Notes: generated from the letters alone by a model not told the origin. DNA of 64,000 nt from Microstegium vimineum (GCA_022036555.1 CM039123.1:9239217-9303216); one strand, 5' to 3'; shown: positions 33,079 to 45,882, numbered from the stretch's first letter. Program-made: numbers and translations.

Positions 33079-33986
33079 TGCACCCCCATATATGACATGC
33101 CTCTCCTTCGAGCAATGCAAGGTAAAAGTTGATTGACATGTCATACATCCAATATTAGGACTTGTTAGTGCATCTAGACATCAATTCATTAGGCTCATTC
33201 ATGAAAATCAAATGTTTTGATGCTTATATGGTACCACTATTGCTTCTATGCTTTACATGATCTAGTGGTAGCATATGACATGTTTATAGGCTTGCAATCC
33301 TAGTGTTTGATCTAAATATGAACTTCAAGTACTTAGCTCAACATGGGCAAGATAACCATTCTAGGATGTGTGAACAAGCTTGTCCATGGTTTAAAACCGA
33401 GTTAAATACTTTGGGGCAAGTAATCTAGATTGAACCACACCTAAGCTTCTCTCCAATAATCCTAATTTGAGCACATCTTTTGTGCTAATAGATGACAAAG
33501 GGGGAGAAGTAAGTAAGTAAGACAAGTAAGTAAGACACAAAGAAAATATTTTGAAATTTTTTTGAAAAATGAAAGCACACAAGAAGGGGGAGCAAGCTTG
33601 AATAAAGTTATTGCATATCTTTGTGCATTCATAAGTGCTTGCTTGTATATGTATTTACATTCATGACATGTTTGTGTGGTGAATGCTAGAAACTTGATCA
33701 ACATGATGCTTGAAGTACTAGCTTATATAGGTTGTTGATTAATTCTTCAAGTAGTGTTTCAAGTTTGCCTCTCAAAGTGTTTTCAAGTGGTGTCTAGGCA
33801 TTCATGGTGCTAAGGATGGTATAATATGGCACTCCGAGTGGTATCACACTTCAAAGGTCCATCTCTTATACCTTAGCATCATTTGGTAGCATTTACTCTC
33901 CCACAATTCTTATCCATGCATATGTGATCAAAATGAACCAAACTCATATATCACATATGTAGGGGGAGCTAATACTACCAAAGTTG
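33079..33986 (+). other. Copia 3' non-coding region
   Basis: Between RNase H and the Gypsy insertion. No env-like frame longer than about 80 codons is seen. Short purine-rich motifs (AAAGGGGGAGAAG near 33499, AGAAGGGGGAGC near 33582, AGGGGGAGCT at 33961) recur. Confidence 0.6.
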
Positions 33987-33991
33987 AAATT

Positions 33992-34329
33992 TGCTGACAC
34001 CAAGGAGTGGTGTAAAAAAATATATACACAATCAATCAAAGAAGTTTACTATTTTCATCTACTTTTCCAGCAATTTACATTTACTGCATTAGTTCTAGTT
34101 CATCTACGAGTTCTTACGAGGTGTTGACGAATCTCGGTCAAACTTTGCAAGATCTGCGTTGGGAGCAAATCAGAGCCTTGACGTCCGGCCGCATCGCTGT
34201 CATCTTGCTCAAGTTTGTTCTAGTTATCGTCCTTGTCGATTAACTGGTCAAATCGACTGGTACACTTCGGATATCGATTTTGGGTATTAGCCCGACATGT
34301 TCGCAACCTCGACGGTTTTTGTGTCAACA
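33992..34329 (+). repeat. 5' LTR of the Tat-type Gypsy element (internally deleted)
   Basis: Begins TGCTGACACC and ends GTGTCAACA. Compared with the 874-base right LTR, about 535 bases are missing after the first 10 or so. Perfect target duplications AAATT at 33987-33991 and 45883-45887. Confidence 0.93.
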
Positions 34330-34352
34330 CGTCTTTTGGCACACCCGATGGG
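34330..34352 (+). other. Primer binding region of the Tat element
   Basis: CGTCTTTTGGCACACCCGAT follows the LTR directly; TTTTGGC...CCCG-type sites are usual in Tat elements. The exact tRNA is not assigned. Confidence 0.5.
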
Positions 34353-34389
34353 ACCAATAATACATCTTCAGGCCATGGTTTAACCCATA

Positions 34390-36971
34390 TCAGGCTTATG
34401 GGGGACACTGATATCAATCCGCGCAATGTCATTGAAGTCTCCGAAGCAGATCTGAAAGATGATCAAAAGTAGGCTATGGAGGAGTACAAGCAGTTGTATC
34501 TAAAGTCCTTCAGCCTAAACAGGAGCGGCGAAGCTATCTAGAAGCAAGATCCACCGTTGCCACAGCAGGTCACCTTCGACGCCAATCCTAGTAAATTACA
34601 AGAGATGGTTAATTCCGCATTAAATCATGCGTTAATTAGCCACTCCAGTGTGATGTCCAATACTGTATACAATGCTGTTATGCAATCTTTCAAAGAAGGA
34701 CAGACACCCCAGTATGTTGGTCCAGCGTATCATCAACCTAGATCGGCATCTGCTACAAATCCATCGGTGGTTCCAGTGGCATCTTCCCAACCATTGGATC
34801 CAACTGCCAATGAGGTTACGCCTCCAAGATCGAGCCATGTAAGTGTCACTCGATTGAGCACAAATCAGATGGCATCGGCAATGTCAGGGCCCGAAACTAA
34901 GAGTCAGCCAACTCCCGCCAACTGGTGGGGATACGGTATGCCTCCAAATCCATCTGCCGACTCTAATCTGATCCAAAGTAACAATACAGCGTGGAAGAGC
35001 CCCATGGCATCGGCAATGCCTGCACAACCGATGATCCCGATGACACATTATGCTACGCCCTCTCCAACTGTGCAGTTGCCATCAGAATATCTTCAGATGG
35101 TGATACCCAAAGTGCCTTATATGCCACCATCGGCAAGTCCTTTGTCGATGCAACAAGGCACGGCAACTGCAAGTCAACCCATGGAGGTGGTGAATCCTCA
35201 AACCGGAGTACCAGCACACCAAGGTGGCCAATTTGTTGACTACTCTAAGGTACAGGAGCGACAGGCACCGGTTAGCTATCAGCTATCAGTGAATTACATG
35301 TCGATGACTTGTAATCCTGGATGGACTGCTCCAACACCGATTCAACAATAGGTGGTACAACCTGGGTATCAGTACCTGGAGAACGCTCAGAGTAGAACAT
35401 CGGCGCATCGACCGATGAATATACTGCCACAGTACATCCCAGTGGATGTACAAAGTTATCCATCGGCAAATCAGTCGATGATTAATACTCAGCGAGTTGG
35501 TGCTATGCCTGCGCCAAACATTCTAGCTTATTTTCCACCAAGATACGAGGAGGCGTATCAACCAGCTCAGCCAATCAACATTCAGCCAATGCATAGGCAA
35601 GATCAAGATGCATATTGGACCGATAAGATCGCCGAAGTGATGAAAGAACAATTCGGCATCAAACCTAAAGTTAACACGTATTCTTATCGGACGCCGTACC
35701 CCCCGACATATGATTTGATTCCTCTCCCAAATCGGTACAAGGTGCCGGATTTCACAAAGTTTTCTGGCCAAGACGACACGTCAACGATGGAGCACATCAA
35801 CCGCTTCATTATTCAATGTGGAGAAGCAGCCGGCAGGTATGAACTGAGGGTAAGATTGTTCTCGTCATCGTTATCTGGATCGGTATTTACGTGGTTTATT
35901 TCACTGCCTCCAAATTTTGTGATTACTTGGGCCGATCTAGAGAAGCAGTTTCATAAGTACTTCTTTGCTGGCATGCATGAGAAGAAGATTACCGATTTAG
36001 TCAAACTAAGGCAGCGTAATGATGAATCGGTAGAAAGCTTCGTCCAGAGGTTGCGAGACGTAAAGAACAAGTGCTGTAGCTTGGTACTTGATGATCGACA
36101 ATTGACAGATTTGGCCTTCCAGGGATTGCTGCCACACATCAAAGAAAAATATGCATCTCAAGAGTTTGAGAGTCTGAGCCATCTCGTGTAGAGAATTGTC
36201 GATCAAGACATTAAAGCTTTCGAGCCTAGGAAAAATTGTAATAAAAAGGTGTCCTTTATTGGGCAAGAAGAAGATGTCGAATCGGATGAGGAACCAAGTA
36301 TCGGCGCTGCTGAATGGGTAAAAAACAAGAAGTCGGTGTCCTGTCCATTTGATCAGAAAGAAGCTGAAAAGTACTCTTTTAATGTCACCAAGGCCGATAG
36401 GATATTTGATCTTTTGCTTCAGGAGGGGCGGATTAAGTTGTCGCCTAATCAAGTGATTCCATCGGCCAAAGAGCTCAAAAGGATCAGGTATTGTAAGTGG
36501 CATGATGCAACTTCGCACAATATCAATGACTGCAGAGTCTTTAGGCAGCAATTGCAGTCAGAAATCGAGTCTGGGCGTATCAAGTTTGAAAATTCTAAAG
36601 CCCAGAAACCGATGAAGATCGATCAACACCCGTTTCCAAATAATATGGTGGAAACCAGTGGAAAGACTAAAGTGCTGACGTCGGAAGCTGCCAAGAGAAA
36701 TGCATCGGTAGATCCTGAACATCAAATAACTGAGCATGATGTGAAAGGGTTTGCCAATGATAGGAAGGGTAAGAGAATTGCCGATGAGAGCAGCAGCGCC
36801 AGGAGGCCTCACAGACATGCCCCATATGGCGTTGTGATTACGCACAGGCGGCCACGACAAGAATATCGGCGCTCGCAAGAGGAGCGATATCGGCAGCATG
36901 AGGAAGAAAGGCGCCAAGAGTGGCATCGGCATAAAGATCATTGGAGGTGCCCCTTCTTTGTTCATTGCTAG
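34390..36971 (+). pseudogene. Tat Gypsy gag (broken)
   Basis: Pro/Ser/Gln-rich N-part (34557-35351), then the capsid-like domain around 35700-36190 with YKVPDFTKFSGQDDTSTMEH, LFSSSLSGSVFTWF and SFVQRLRDVKNKC. A nucleocapsid-type region follows with CKWHDATSHNINDC near 36490. In-frame stops at 35349-35351 (TAG), 36189-36191 (TAG) and 36969-36971 (TAG) lie in the same frame. Forms the particle and binds RNA. Confidence 0.88.
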
Positions 36972-38119
36972 GAAGAAGGCATCAAGCTACCCACTGCGAT
37001 AATTGCCCCGAATGCAACGGGTACTATCCTATCGATTGATCAGAAAAGAAGCCCTGTTTTGACGATCGGGCATCAAGCTATGGCAGGCCGATCAGAGAAA
37101 ATGGATCGGTACATGATCGGCTGGGGGGCAAGCTCAGCGTACATGACAGGCTTGGTAAGCATGGTCGTCAAGAAAAGCTTGAAGAGATGGCTAATGCAAG
37201 AGTACCCGATGAAGAGATATTCTCTAGGGATCCAAACATAAGGGGTGGTGCAGACACGAGCGGTTAGAAATAGTACCAGCCTGTTTGGAAAACTAAGCTT
37301 CCTCAATGGTGCCCCAAGGGTCTGACGAAGACTCACAGAAGGAGGCTCCAGCGTGAACGCCAAGGAGATGTGTATCACGGTGAAGATCCTTCAAGAGAGA
37401 AATCTCCAGTTAAGCAGTGGAGGCCGAAACGCAAGGATAGGGATCCATCGGTAGAAATCAATATGGTTGTAACATTGCCGATGGAATTTATGGCGCCTGT
37501 AGATGATGAGGAAGAAGCTATTGAGATGGCGCAGTTAGTATTGGACCCAATGGCAGCTGTCTTTGAAAAGCCTGCCGATGATGAAAGGCAGTATTTGAGG
37601 GCCTTGTTTGTCAAAGACAAAGTTGATGGGCAGCCAGTATCCAAGATGCTAGTAGATGGTGGAGCGGCAGTCAATATAATGTCGTACGTTATGTTCAGGA
37701 AGCTTGGGAAAGGTGACCAGGACTTAGCCAAGACAGACATGATGCTTAAAGATTTTGAAGGCAATGTGTCACCAGCTAAGGGAGCCGTGTGTATTGAATT
37801 GACCATCAGCAGTAAAACTTTGCCAACGACATTTTTTGTGATCAATGGAAAAGGTACCTACAACTTGCTCCTAGGAAGGGATTGGATCCATGTCAATTGT
37901 TGTATCCCTTCTATAATGCACCAGAGCCTCGTGCAGTGGGTTGGAGATAGAATTGAAGTCGTCCAGAGTGAGGCTTCGTTAATCGTTGCATCGGCAGAAT
38001 CAGAAACTTATGAACAAACCAAGTGCATATCAGGTGAAGCTTGGGATACGGAGTTCCTCAAGGTTGACGATTACCGAATCATACTGATCCAAGCAGTCGG
38101 TTCTGAAGGAAAGTTTTAA
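36972..38119 (+). pseudogene. Tat Gypsy protease region
   Basis: After a degenerate linker (36972-37369) with frame changes, an intact stretch 37370-38119 encodes an aspartic-protease-like domain: LVDGGAAVNIMSYVMFRKLG near 37650 and the second conserved block LLLGRDWIHVNCC near 37870. It would process the polyprotein. Confidence 0.88.
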
Positions 38120-39080
38120 TGTATCAGTTCGCCGATGACGGAAAACTTGGGCAGGGGTTCACATCGGCAGATGATTTACTAGAGATAGATATTGGTGATG
38201 GTAGTAAACATATATCAACCTTTATTAGTGCTAAGTTAGATTCCCAATATAAGCAACAGTTGAATGATTTATTAAAAGAATATAAAGATTGTTTTGCTTG
38301 GGATTATACATAGATGCCTGGTTTAGACCGATCAATAGTTGAGCATCGGTTACCTATTAAATCTGGTTTCCAACCACATCGGCAGCCAGCGCGCCGATGC
38401 AATCCTCTTGTATTACCTGACATTAAAGCTGAAATTACAAAGTTAATTGAGGCTGGATTTATTTGGCAATGTCGATATGCCGAATGGATTTCTAATGTGA
38501 TTCCTGTGTATAAGAAAAATGGAAAGCTTCGTGTTTGTATTGATTTCAGGAATCTCAATAAGGCTACACCGATGGATGGTTACCCGATGCCCGTTACCGA
38601 TTTACTGATTGATGCTGCTGCTGGACATCAAATAATTAGTTTTATGGATGGTAATGCTGTATATAATCAAATATTCATGGCTGAAGAAGACATATCCAAG
38701 ACTGTCTTTAGATGTCCAGGTCATGTCGGTTTATTTGAGTGGGTCGTGATGACTTTTGGTTTGAAGAACGCCGGTGCTACTTATCAGAGATCAATGAATT
38801 TCATTTTTCATAAGTATATCAGCACATAGTTGAAATCTATATTGATGATGTGGTGGTCAAGTCCAAAAACCTTGAGAAGCATCTTGCCGATTTGCGAAAG
38901 ATTCTAGAGTGCACAAGGGAACATGGGTTGAAGATGAATCCTAATAAGTGTGCGTTTGGTGTATCGGCAGGTCAATTCCTAGGTTTTATGGTGCATCAAA
39001 GAGGTATTGAGATCGACAGAAAATCTATTGATGCAATTAATAAGGTGGTTGCTCACACAAACAAGACTGAGTTGTAGTCC
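38119..39080 (+). pseudogene. Tat Gypsy reverse transcriptase
   Basis: RT blocks GFIWQCRYAEWISNVIPV, KLRVCIDFRNLNKAT, MTFGLKNAGATYQR and, after a 1-base frame change near 38825, a YIDD box. TAG at 38311-38313 and TAG at 39075-39077 interrupt it. Confidence 0.9.
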
Positions 39081-40170
39081 TTGATCGACAAGATTAATTT
39101 TATTAGAAGATTTATATCTAATTTTTCTGGGAAGATTAAGTCTTTTAGCCCGTTGTTAAAGTTGAAGGCCGGTCAAGAATTTGCATGAAAGGAAGAACAA
39201 CAATCGGCCTTAGAAGAAATTAAAAAATATTTGGTAAATCCTCCAGTCTTGGTTCCACCTCAACACGGGAAGCCTTTCAGGTTGTATTTGTCTGCCGATG
39301 ACAGCGTTATCGGGTCAGCCTTAATCCAAGAATTTGAAGGGAAGGAACGCATAATTTATTATTTGAGTAGAAGATTGGTGGATGATGAGACCAGATATTC
39401 GGCTGTTGAGAGGTTATGTTTATGTCTATACTTCTCTTGTATTAAATTAAGGCATTATTTGTTATCGGCCGAATATACTGTCATATGCAAGGATGATGTG
39501 GTTAAGTACATGTTGTCAATGCCGATATTGAGTGGGAGAATCGGCAAATGGATTTTAGCGCTATCAGAGTTTGATTTGAAGTATGAATCGGCTAAGGCAG
39601 TTAAGGGTCAGGTGATGGCCGATTTTGTTACTCAGCATTGTGGTACAGTCAGTTCCGTGGAAATTGCTCCTTAGACTTTGTTCTTTGATGGATCTACGTG
39701 TAGGGAAGGAACAAGTATCGGTATTGTCTTAATTTCACCCGAGGACAAAAGTATGAAGTCTCATTGCCGATTGTTGCTACCTCAACAAACAATCAGGCTG
39801 AATACCAGGCTTTGCTAAAGGGATTGGAATTACTCAGGGAGGTGCGTGCCGATGCCGTTGAGATCTTTGACGACTCCATGTTAGTGATCAATCAGTTGAT
39901 TGGGACATATGAGTGCCGAAGTGAAATTTTAATTGCACACAATGAAAAATGTTTGCAATTATTAAAAGAATTTAAAGAATACCGCCTTGAGCATATTCCC
40001 AGATTACATAATGAAGAGGCTAATCGGTTAGTGCAGTACGCTTCGGGGTATCAGCCGATTCAGGAAATAATGACATCGGTAATGGTTGCCGATGACTGAA
40101 GGAAAGAGATTGCCGATTACTTAAGGGATCCGTCTAGAAAGGTTGAAAGGCGTCTAAGGTTTTAGGCTAC
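39081..40170 (+). pseudogene. Tat Gypsy RNase H and second RNase H-like domain
   Basis: First RNase H at 39231-39674 (PFRLYLSADDSVIGSALIQ, YYLSRRLVDDETRYS). The following domain, from LFFDGST near 39680 and TNNQAEYQALLKGLELLREV near 39790, matches the second (archaeal-type) RNase H typical of Tat elements. Stops at 39186 (TGA), 39672 (TAG), 40097 (TGA) and 40162 (TAG); frame change near 39720. Confidence 0.87.
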
Positions 40171-41353
40171 CAAGTACGTGCTCCTTGATGATGAATTGTA
40201 TTATCGTACGATTGATGGGGTTTTGCTCAGATGCCTTAGTAAAGAAGAATCAAAAGAGTTGATGAGTGAAATTCATGAAGGAGTATGTGGAGCGCATCAA
40301 TTGGCATTCAAAATGAAGTGGATGATTAGACGGAATGGGTATTATTGGCCGACAATTCTTGAGGATTGTTTCAGATACTTCAAAGGGTGTCAAGATTGTC
40401 AGAAGTTTGGTAATATTCAGAGAGCACCTGCATCGGCAATGAATCCTATAATCAAGCCTTGGCCGTTTAGAGGATGGGCTATTGATCTCATCGGCTAAAT
40501 TTATCCGCCATCGAGTAAAGGGCATAAATTTATACTTGTTGTCACTGATTATTTCACGAAGTGGGTTGAAGCTATTCCTTTGAAGAAGGTGACTTCGGCA
40601 AACATGATAGATTTTGCGAAGGAGCATATTGTTTACCGATTTGGTATTCCTCAGACTATTACAACTGATCAGGAGACTATGTTCACATCAGGGGAGTTTG
40701 ATGAATTTGCTATCAGTATAGGGTTTAAAGTTTTAAACTCTTCTCCTTATTATGCTCAAGCTAATGGTCAAGCCGAAGCAACTAATAAAGGGGTTATTAA
40801 GCTTATCAAGCGCAAGATTAAAGAAAATCCTAGAAGGTGGCATATAGTGTTGAATGAAGCTTTGTGGTCATATTAGATGGCATATCATGGTGCAACTAAA
40901 GTTTCACCATACCAGTTAGTCTATGGGCATGATGATGTCCTGCCTTGGGAAGTTAAGGTTGGTTCTAGGCGATTGTTTTCCCAAGATCAATTGACAACCG
41001 ATGAGTATGATATCCTTATGAAGGATGAATTAGAAGATCTAGCGAGTCATCGGCTGAGAGCTCTAATCAACATCGAAGAAAACAAGAAGAGGGTTGCCAG
41101 ATGGTATAACAAGAAAGTGAAGGTGAAAGAGTTTGCCGATGGTGATTTGGTGTGGAAATTGATTTTACCGATTGGAACTAAGAGTTCAAAATTTGGAAAA
41201 TGGTATCCTAATTGGGAGGGTCCTTTTCGGATAAATCAGTCTGTTCCTGGCAATGCGTATATTTTGGAGACCCTCAAAGGGGTTGCGTTTTCCAGAGAAA
41301 TCAATGGTAAATATTTGAAGAAATATTATCCTAGTATCTGGATAGATGCATAA
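40171..41353 (+). pseudogene. Tat Gypsy integrase
   Basis: HHCC zinc region (HEGVCGAHQ, then CQDCQKFG), core with TDQETMFTSGEFDEFA and the AQANGQAEATNKG block, and a C-terminal segment WEGPFRINQSVPGNAY. TAA at 40496 and TAG at 40874 are in frame. Confidence 0.9.
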
Positions 41354-41471
41354 AGCGATATATATATAATTGTCGATGACAAAGTTATTATACCAAACAT
41401 CGGTAGAAAAAGCATTAACGTTATGATACAGAAGGGTTAGTCATCGAGCCCATAGTTGTTGATACAGCAAA

Positions 41472-44400
41472 TTACAACAGAGATTGGATGGATGAGATCG
41501 CACGAAGGCGAATTTGGTCCGCTTCCTCTATCTCCCTAATATCGTCATCGGCAATGCCCTCAACTGGCTTGATCTTTCTCTTCAATAGAAGGGCTTGGCG
41601 AGCATCGGCATCCCTTTCTTGTTGTAAAACCTTGGTGGCGTCAGGCAGTTGAGCCTTCTTTTGGTTGGCTGCGTCTAAAGCTTCGTTGACTTTCTGTAGC
41701 TCTGCCAATAGTTCTTCTTTTTGTGCCGATAGACGGATGATTTCTTGTTCAAGCTCGACACTAGAGGCTTCCAAGCGACCAATGCCTTTGTGTTTTTCTT
41801 TGGTAGTTTGCTTGAATTTAAGCATTTCCTCTTCGACCTTCGCTTGGGCGGCTCTATCGGCGATACAGCGTGAAGCCTTTTAGTATTGTAGTTGCCGACT
41901 CTCAAGGAATGCTGCTTGGAAAAGTATTTCTTCGATATCGGCAGGTAGATGACCTTGAATTGCCTTGAAGGCTACCCTTACTGCGCTGGAATCTTGGACT
42001 AGTTGGGGTGTACTTTGTTGCAGTAAAGATAGCAGTGCTTCAAGTTTGGATTTTGCTTCTGCCGATATGGTGTCTGAGACTTGGACGGAGCTTTCTTCTT
42101 CTTCGTCATCGTCTGATATGTTGATATACAAGGAGAATAAGCTGTTGGGAGAGTCTTGGGCCTAAAAGGAAAAGAATTAGAGTTTGTCAATTGAGTTTGT
42201 GTCTTGCGAGATTGACGGTTGATTTACCTTCTTTAGAGCGATTTCTCGCCTTGGACTTGGCGGGGCAGCTGGCGTAGCTATGTCTTGAGGATCGGCAATG
42301 GTTGCCGATGAGCTCGCCTCTGTGGATGGGACGGTTGGTGCTAGTACTGATACCAATACCGGTGGCATCTCTGTTGTTGTGATGGCCAACTCCTGTGGCG
42401 CCGATACTGTCCCTTGCATGGAGACTTTGGCCGGCGTTTGATCAGGGATAGATGTCGATGCTGGCTCTTGTGTTGGCGCATCGGTAGGAGATTGAAAGGG
42501 CGCTACTGGTGACATGGCTAAAGTTGATGGCCTTAGGCGTTTTGGTCGGGGAGCGGTGCTTGATGAACATTGGCGTGTCGGCTGTTGCATTTGGGGGGCA
42601 TCGGCAGGCTAAGTTGGAAGAACTCGTGCACTTGGAACGGCTGTCGATGAGCTTGTCTGCTGCAAAAGAAAAATATATGCGGTACAAGTCAACGTTTAGT
42701 GAGGATTACCGATGAAAATTTAGTGGTCGGCATAAATAAGATGAAGATTTGTTACCGTGAAGGCTTGTGCCAAGACGGCGGCAGCAGCCGATGGAGTAAC
42801 AACAACCCCAGATGGTATTGACTTGGGTTTGAGAGTGACCTTGGGTGCTTTTTGATGCGTGAGGGAGGCTAACGAGGGGGCCCTGCTGCCGATTACCGAT
42901 GTAGGATTCATCGGTCACAAGTTGAAGAATTTGCCGCTTCTGCTCTTTCTTGGGATTGGGTCATCAACCTGTTGGCGGAAAATCAGATGTCGATACATTT
43001 GAAAGGAAATAACAGAAATAAAATCGAAGGTAAGATTACCGTGTCATCAGGAATGATGTGATCGGCGTCAATCAAGTGCCGATAGTAGTGCGACGATGCA
43101 ACGAACAGTTGATCTTTCCATTCTTGCCACCAGAATTTGTATGACTCAGTGATGAAGGATACTAGCACCCAAGTGGATAAATCAATGTTGGTTACATCGG
43201 CATGAGGAGGGAGATGGACGACTTTGTCCCAATCCATGACGCTGGTGATGATTTCTCTTGGTTTTACTACGTTAGCATAGTTGAGATTGATCGGCAGTTG
43301 ACCAAATGCTAGTTGTCTTGCTGCTACCGATGGGTAGTAAAATTCATAAGTTGCGTGAGTGTTCTTCCCACTCCCAAAGATGTTGACTGGAATGGCCCGG
43401 GGAGTAAGAATAGCCTTCAGGATTCCTTCGTCCTTCTGTATGTCTTCATCGGCAAGGTTGAAGGAGAGTGAGAATCGGTTGTTCTCATCGATATAGGGCC
43501 ACCAAGCCCGTTCTACAGCGGAAACCCGACAGTAAAGCCTCTGGAAAAATCTGCCGAATTGATCCTCGTTGGCGTCAGTTCCCGGAAGCACTATGATGGC
43601 TTCCCCGAAGTTGAGTGGGGAGCGGGTTGCCGATTCATCATCGGCACACACATAATCTTCAGCCAGTTCTCTTGAAAATTGTTGGCTGAACAGGTCGAGT
43701 TGGAGGCACTTGTGCATATGGGCGTTTAGCCACATATTGATAAACCACCAGGGGCCTCCGAGGTTGCCGATGGGCTCGCCTAGCAGTAGTTTTGCCGATA
43801 CCTAGTGCAGGAGGTGATAAACTGAGCTGAGGAGGTATCGGCCAAGAGGAAGTCTTGCTCCGTTGGCCAAGAGCTCTGCTGCGGGGAGATACATGTTGGT
43901 AGGCCCAATTGTCTTGCCACAGAATATGAACTTCTCCAGCCACATGTTTAGGAAAGTGGCATGATCCATCTGGCTTACCGATCCAGTCTTTTGGTATTCC
44001 TAAACGTATCTGGTCCAGCCGCCGATGTTGCGGGTAGTTACCCTATGTTCGGGCTTTCTGTGGAAAAGGGCAGCATCATCGGCGGAGGATATATCAAGGC
44101 CGATGAGCATATACACATCGGCAAGTGTAGGAGTGGCTGGTCCATGTCTGAACAGAAAGACGTTCATTGTATCAGACCAAAAATAAGAAGCAGCAATCAT
44201 CATATTCTCATTCTTGGCCATATCGGCAAGAGATAATCTGATACATTGGTCTAATTTGCGTTCTGCCCAATAGACTTGTTGTGACCTAGCCATCCTAAGG
44301 TACCAATTTTTCCACCCTTTGGTGGGTTTAGGCCAAGAGCGAAAGATGTCTGACCATAAACCTAGGTCGAAATGTGTGGCTCTGAAAGGGAATCGGTTGA

Positions 44401-44497
44401 TTTCCACATTGATGATTTCGGTCGGATCAGTATCTCCCATCGGACCCAAATAGCAAAGGTGTGGTTGATCGATAGGGATTACTATTCTATTGCGCAT
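41472..44497 (-). pseudogene. Antisense gene of the Tat element: plant mobile domain plus coiled coil
   Basis: Minus-strand multi-exon gene inside the Gypsy element. Exon 1 (44497 to about 43030) starts MRNRIVIPIDQPHLCYLGPM and carries plant-mobile-domain (PMD, aminotransferase-like) phrases such as FWSDTMNVFLFRHG, TPTLADVYMLIGLD and GGPWWFINMWLNAH. A donor GATGACACG|GTAATC and acceptor CCAACAG|GTTGATG (about 42974) suggest an intron; the next exon is Pro/Ser-rich (42177-42590), and the last (42131 to 41472) ends in a Glu/Lys coiled coil (LEQEIIRLSAQKEELLAEL). TAG codons at 44000 and 43802 and a TAA at 41880 interrupt otherwise continuous frames. PMD proteins occur in Tat elements and in host silencing factors (MAIN/MAIL); the role in the element is unknown. 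Confidence 0.82.
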
Positions 44498-44995
44498 CTC
44501 CTAGAATCAGCAAACAGGAGAGGGGAAAAGAAATCACGAAACGATGCGAAAAGAAAAAATCACAAGGTATGAAGTGAGGGGGATAGAAATTGACCGTGGG
44601 GATGTTGAAGCTGATCGCCATTGGGTCAAAGGATTTCTTGCAGGTTGCGTCTTGTTGATGAGGAAGAAGCCACCGGTTGAATGCTACTGGAGTGTTCTTC
44701 GAAGCGCCGGTGAAATGGGGGGATGGAGATATGAGCTCGGGGTGAAAAAGGGAGATCAGGCAGTGGTCTTTATAAACCTGAGGCGCCAAAGGTGTTTTCG
44801 AGTTTTCCTTTTGAGCAGAGATATGGAAGGGTTTACACAGTGATCGAGGAGTTGTAATTGTTGGCGCTACAGTTGCGGGAGCCATTGGTAACTTGCGATG
44901 ATTGTGCGCGATAATCGAGGAGATGGCACAGGCATCTTGGAAGAGAAGATTACAGCAGAGAAAATTTCGGCGCATAAAATATTTTATACTCCGAA

Positions 44996-45008
44996 ATTGG
45001 GGGGCATA
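44996..45008 (+). other. Polypurine tract of the Tat element
   Basis: AATTGGGGGGCATA immediately precedes TGTTGACACC, as in other Tat elements. Confidence 0.75.
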
Positions 45009-45882
45009 TGTTGACACCGTTTTTTGGTACGTGTCAATATGGACCGGGTGCGCTGAATCAGTAAGGAGATAGTCATTGTGTCCTATCGGCACTAAGAATA
45101 CTATCGGTTAGGTTACCAATGGAAGCAAAGGAGGTTACCGATGGTAGATTTAGTTCAAGAAAGCGTCAAGGAAAAAAGAAGGCTATTTGCCGATAGGAAG
45201 AGGTTGCCGATAGGAAGGTATTGCCGATGGGTGCAGGATGACGTGACTGACGTCAGCAGGAGGTTGCCAATGGTAATGGAAGAAGATTGCAGATTGGAAA
45301 AAGTCTACCGATGGAAAGTTTCATCGTAAAGAAGATGGATATGGAAACTGGTGATTTTATGTCAGTATTATTGTTATAGTTTGAGTCTGACTCTTACACG
45401 AGTCATTTGTTTCCTTAAAGATAGGTATTATTGTTATAGTTTGAATCTGACTTTTGCGTGAGTCATTTATTTCCTTAAAAATAGGAGTTTTGTTTAGGAA
45501 GGTATGAGTCGTGTCTGTTTACAACTCCTCTTGATGGGGTATAAATATGTACCGAGGGGTGGTGTAAAAAAAATATATACACAATCAATCAAAGAAGTTT
45601 ACTATTTTCATCTACTTTTCTAGCAATTTACGTTTACTGCATTAGTTCTAGTTCATCTACGAGTTCTTACGAGGTGTTAACGGATCTCCGTCAAACTTTG
45701 CAAGATCCGCGTTGGGAGTAAATCAGAGCCTTAATGTCCGGGCGCATCGTTGTCGTCTCACTCAAGTTTGTTCTAGTTATCGTCCTTGTCGATTAACTGG
45801 TCAAATCGACTAGCACACTTCGGATATCGATTTTGGGTATTAGCCCGACGTGTTCGCAGCCTTGACGGTTTTTGTGTCAACA
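45009..45882 (+). repeat. 3' LTR of the Tat-type Gypsy element (874 bp)
   Basis: TGTTGACACC...GTGTCAACA. It retains about 535 bases missing from the left LTR. Direct repeats ATTATTGTTATAGTTTGA occur near 45365 and 45427. Confidence 0.94.

Larger units (their letters stand above)
33992..45882 (+). mobile_element. Tat-type Ty3/Gypsy retrotransposon inserted in the Copia element
   Basis: LTRs with TG...CA, AAATT target duplications, gag and pol on the plus strand, and a long antisense plant-mobile-domain gene between pol and the 3' LTR, an arrangement known for the Tat lineage (Retand-like). Total 11.9 kb. Every coding region is broken by stops or frameshifts. Confidence 0.92.

Noticed and set aside
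33391..33704. Possible env-like gene 3' of the Copia pol
   Set aside because: Only short frames, no signal peptide plus membrane segment on the sense strand.
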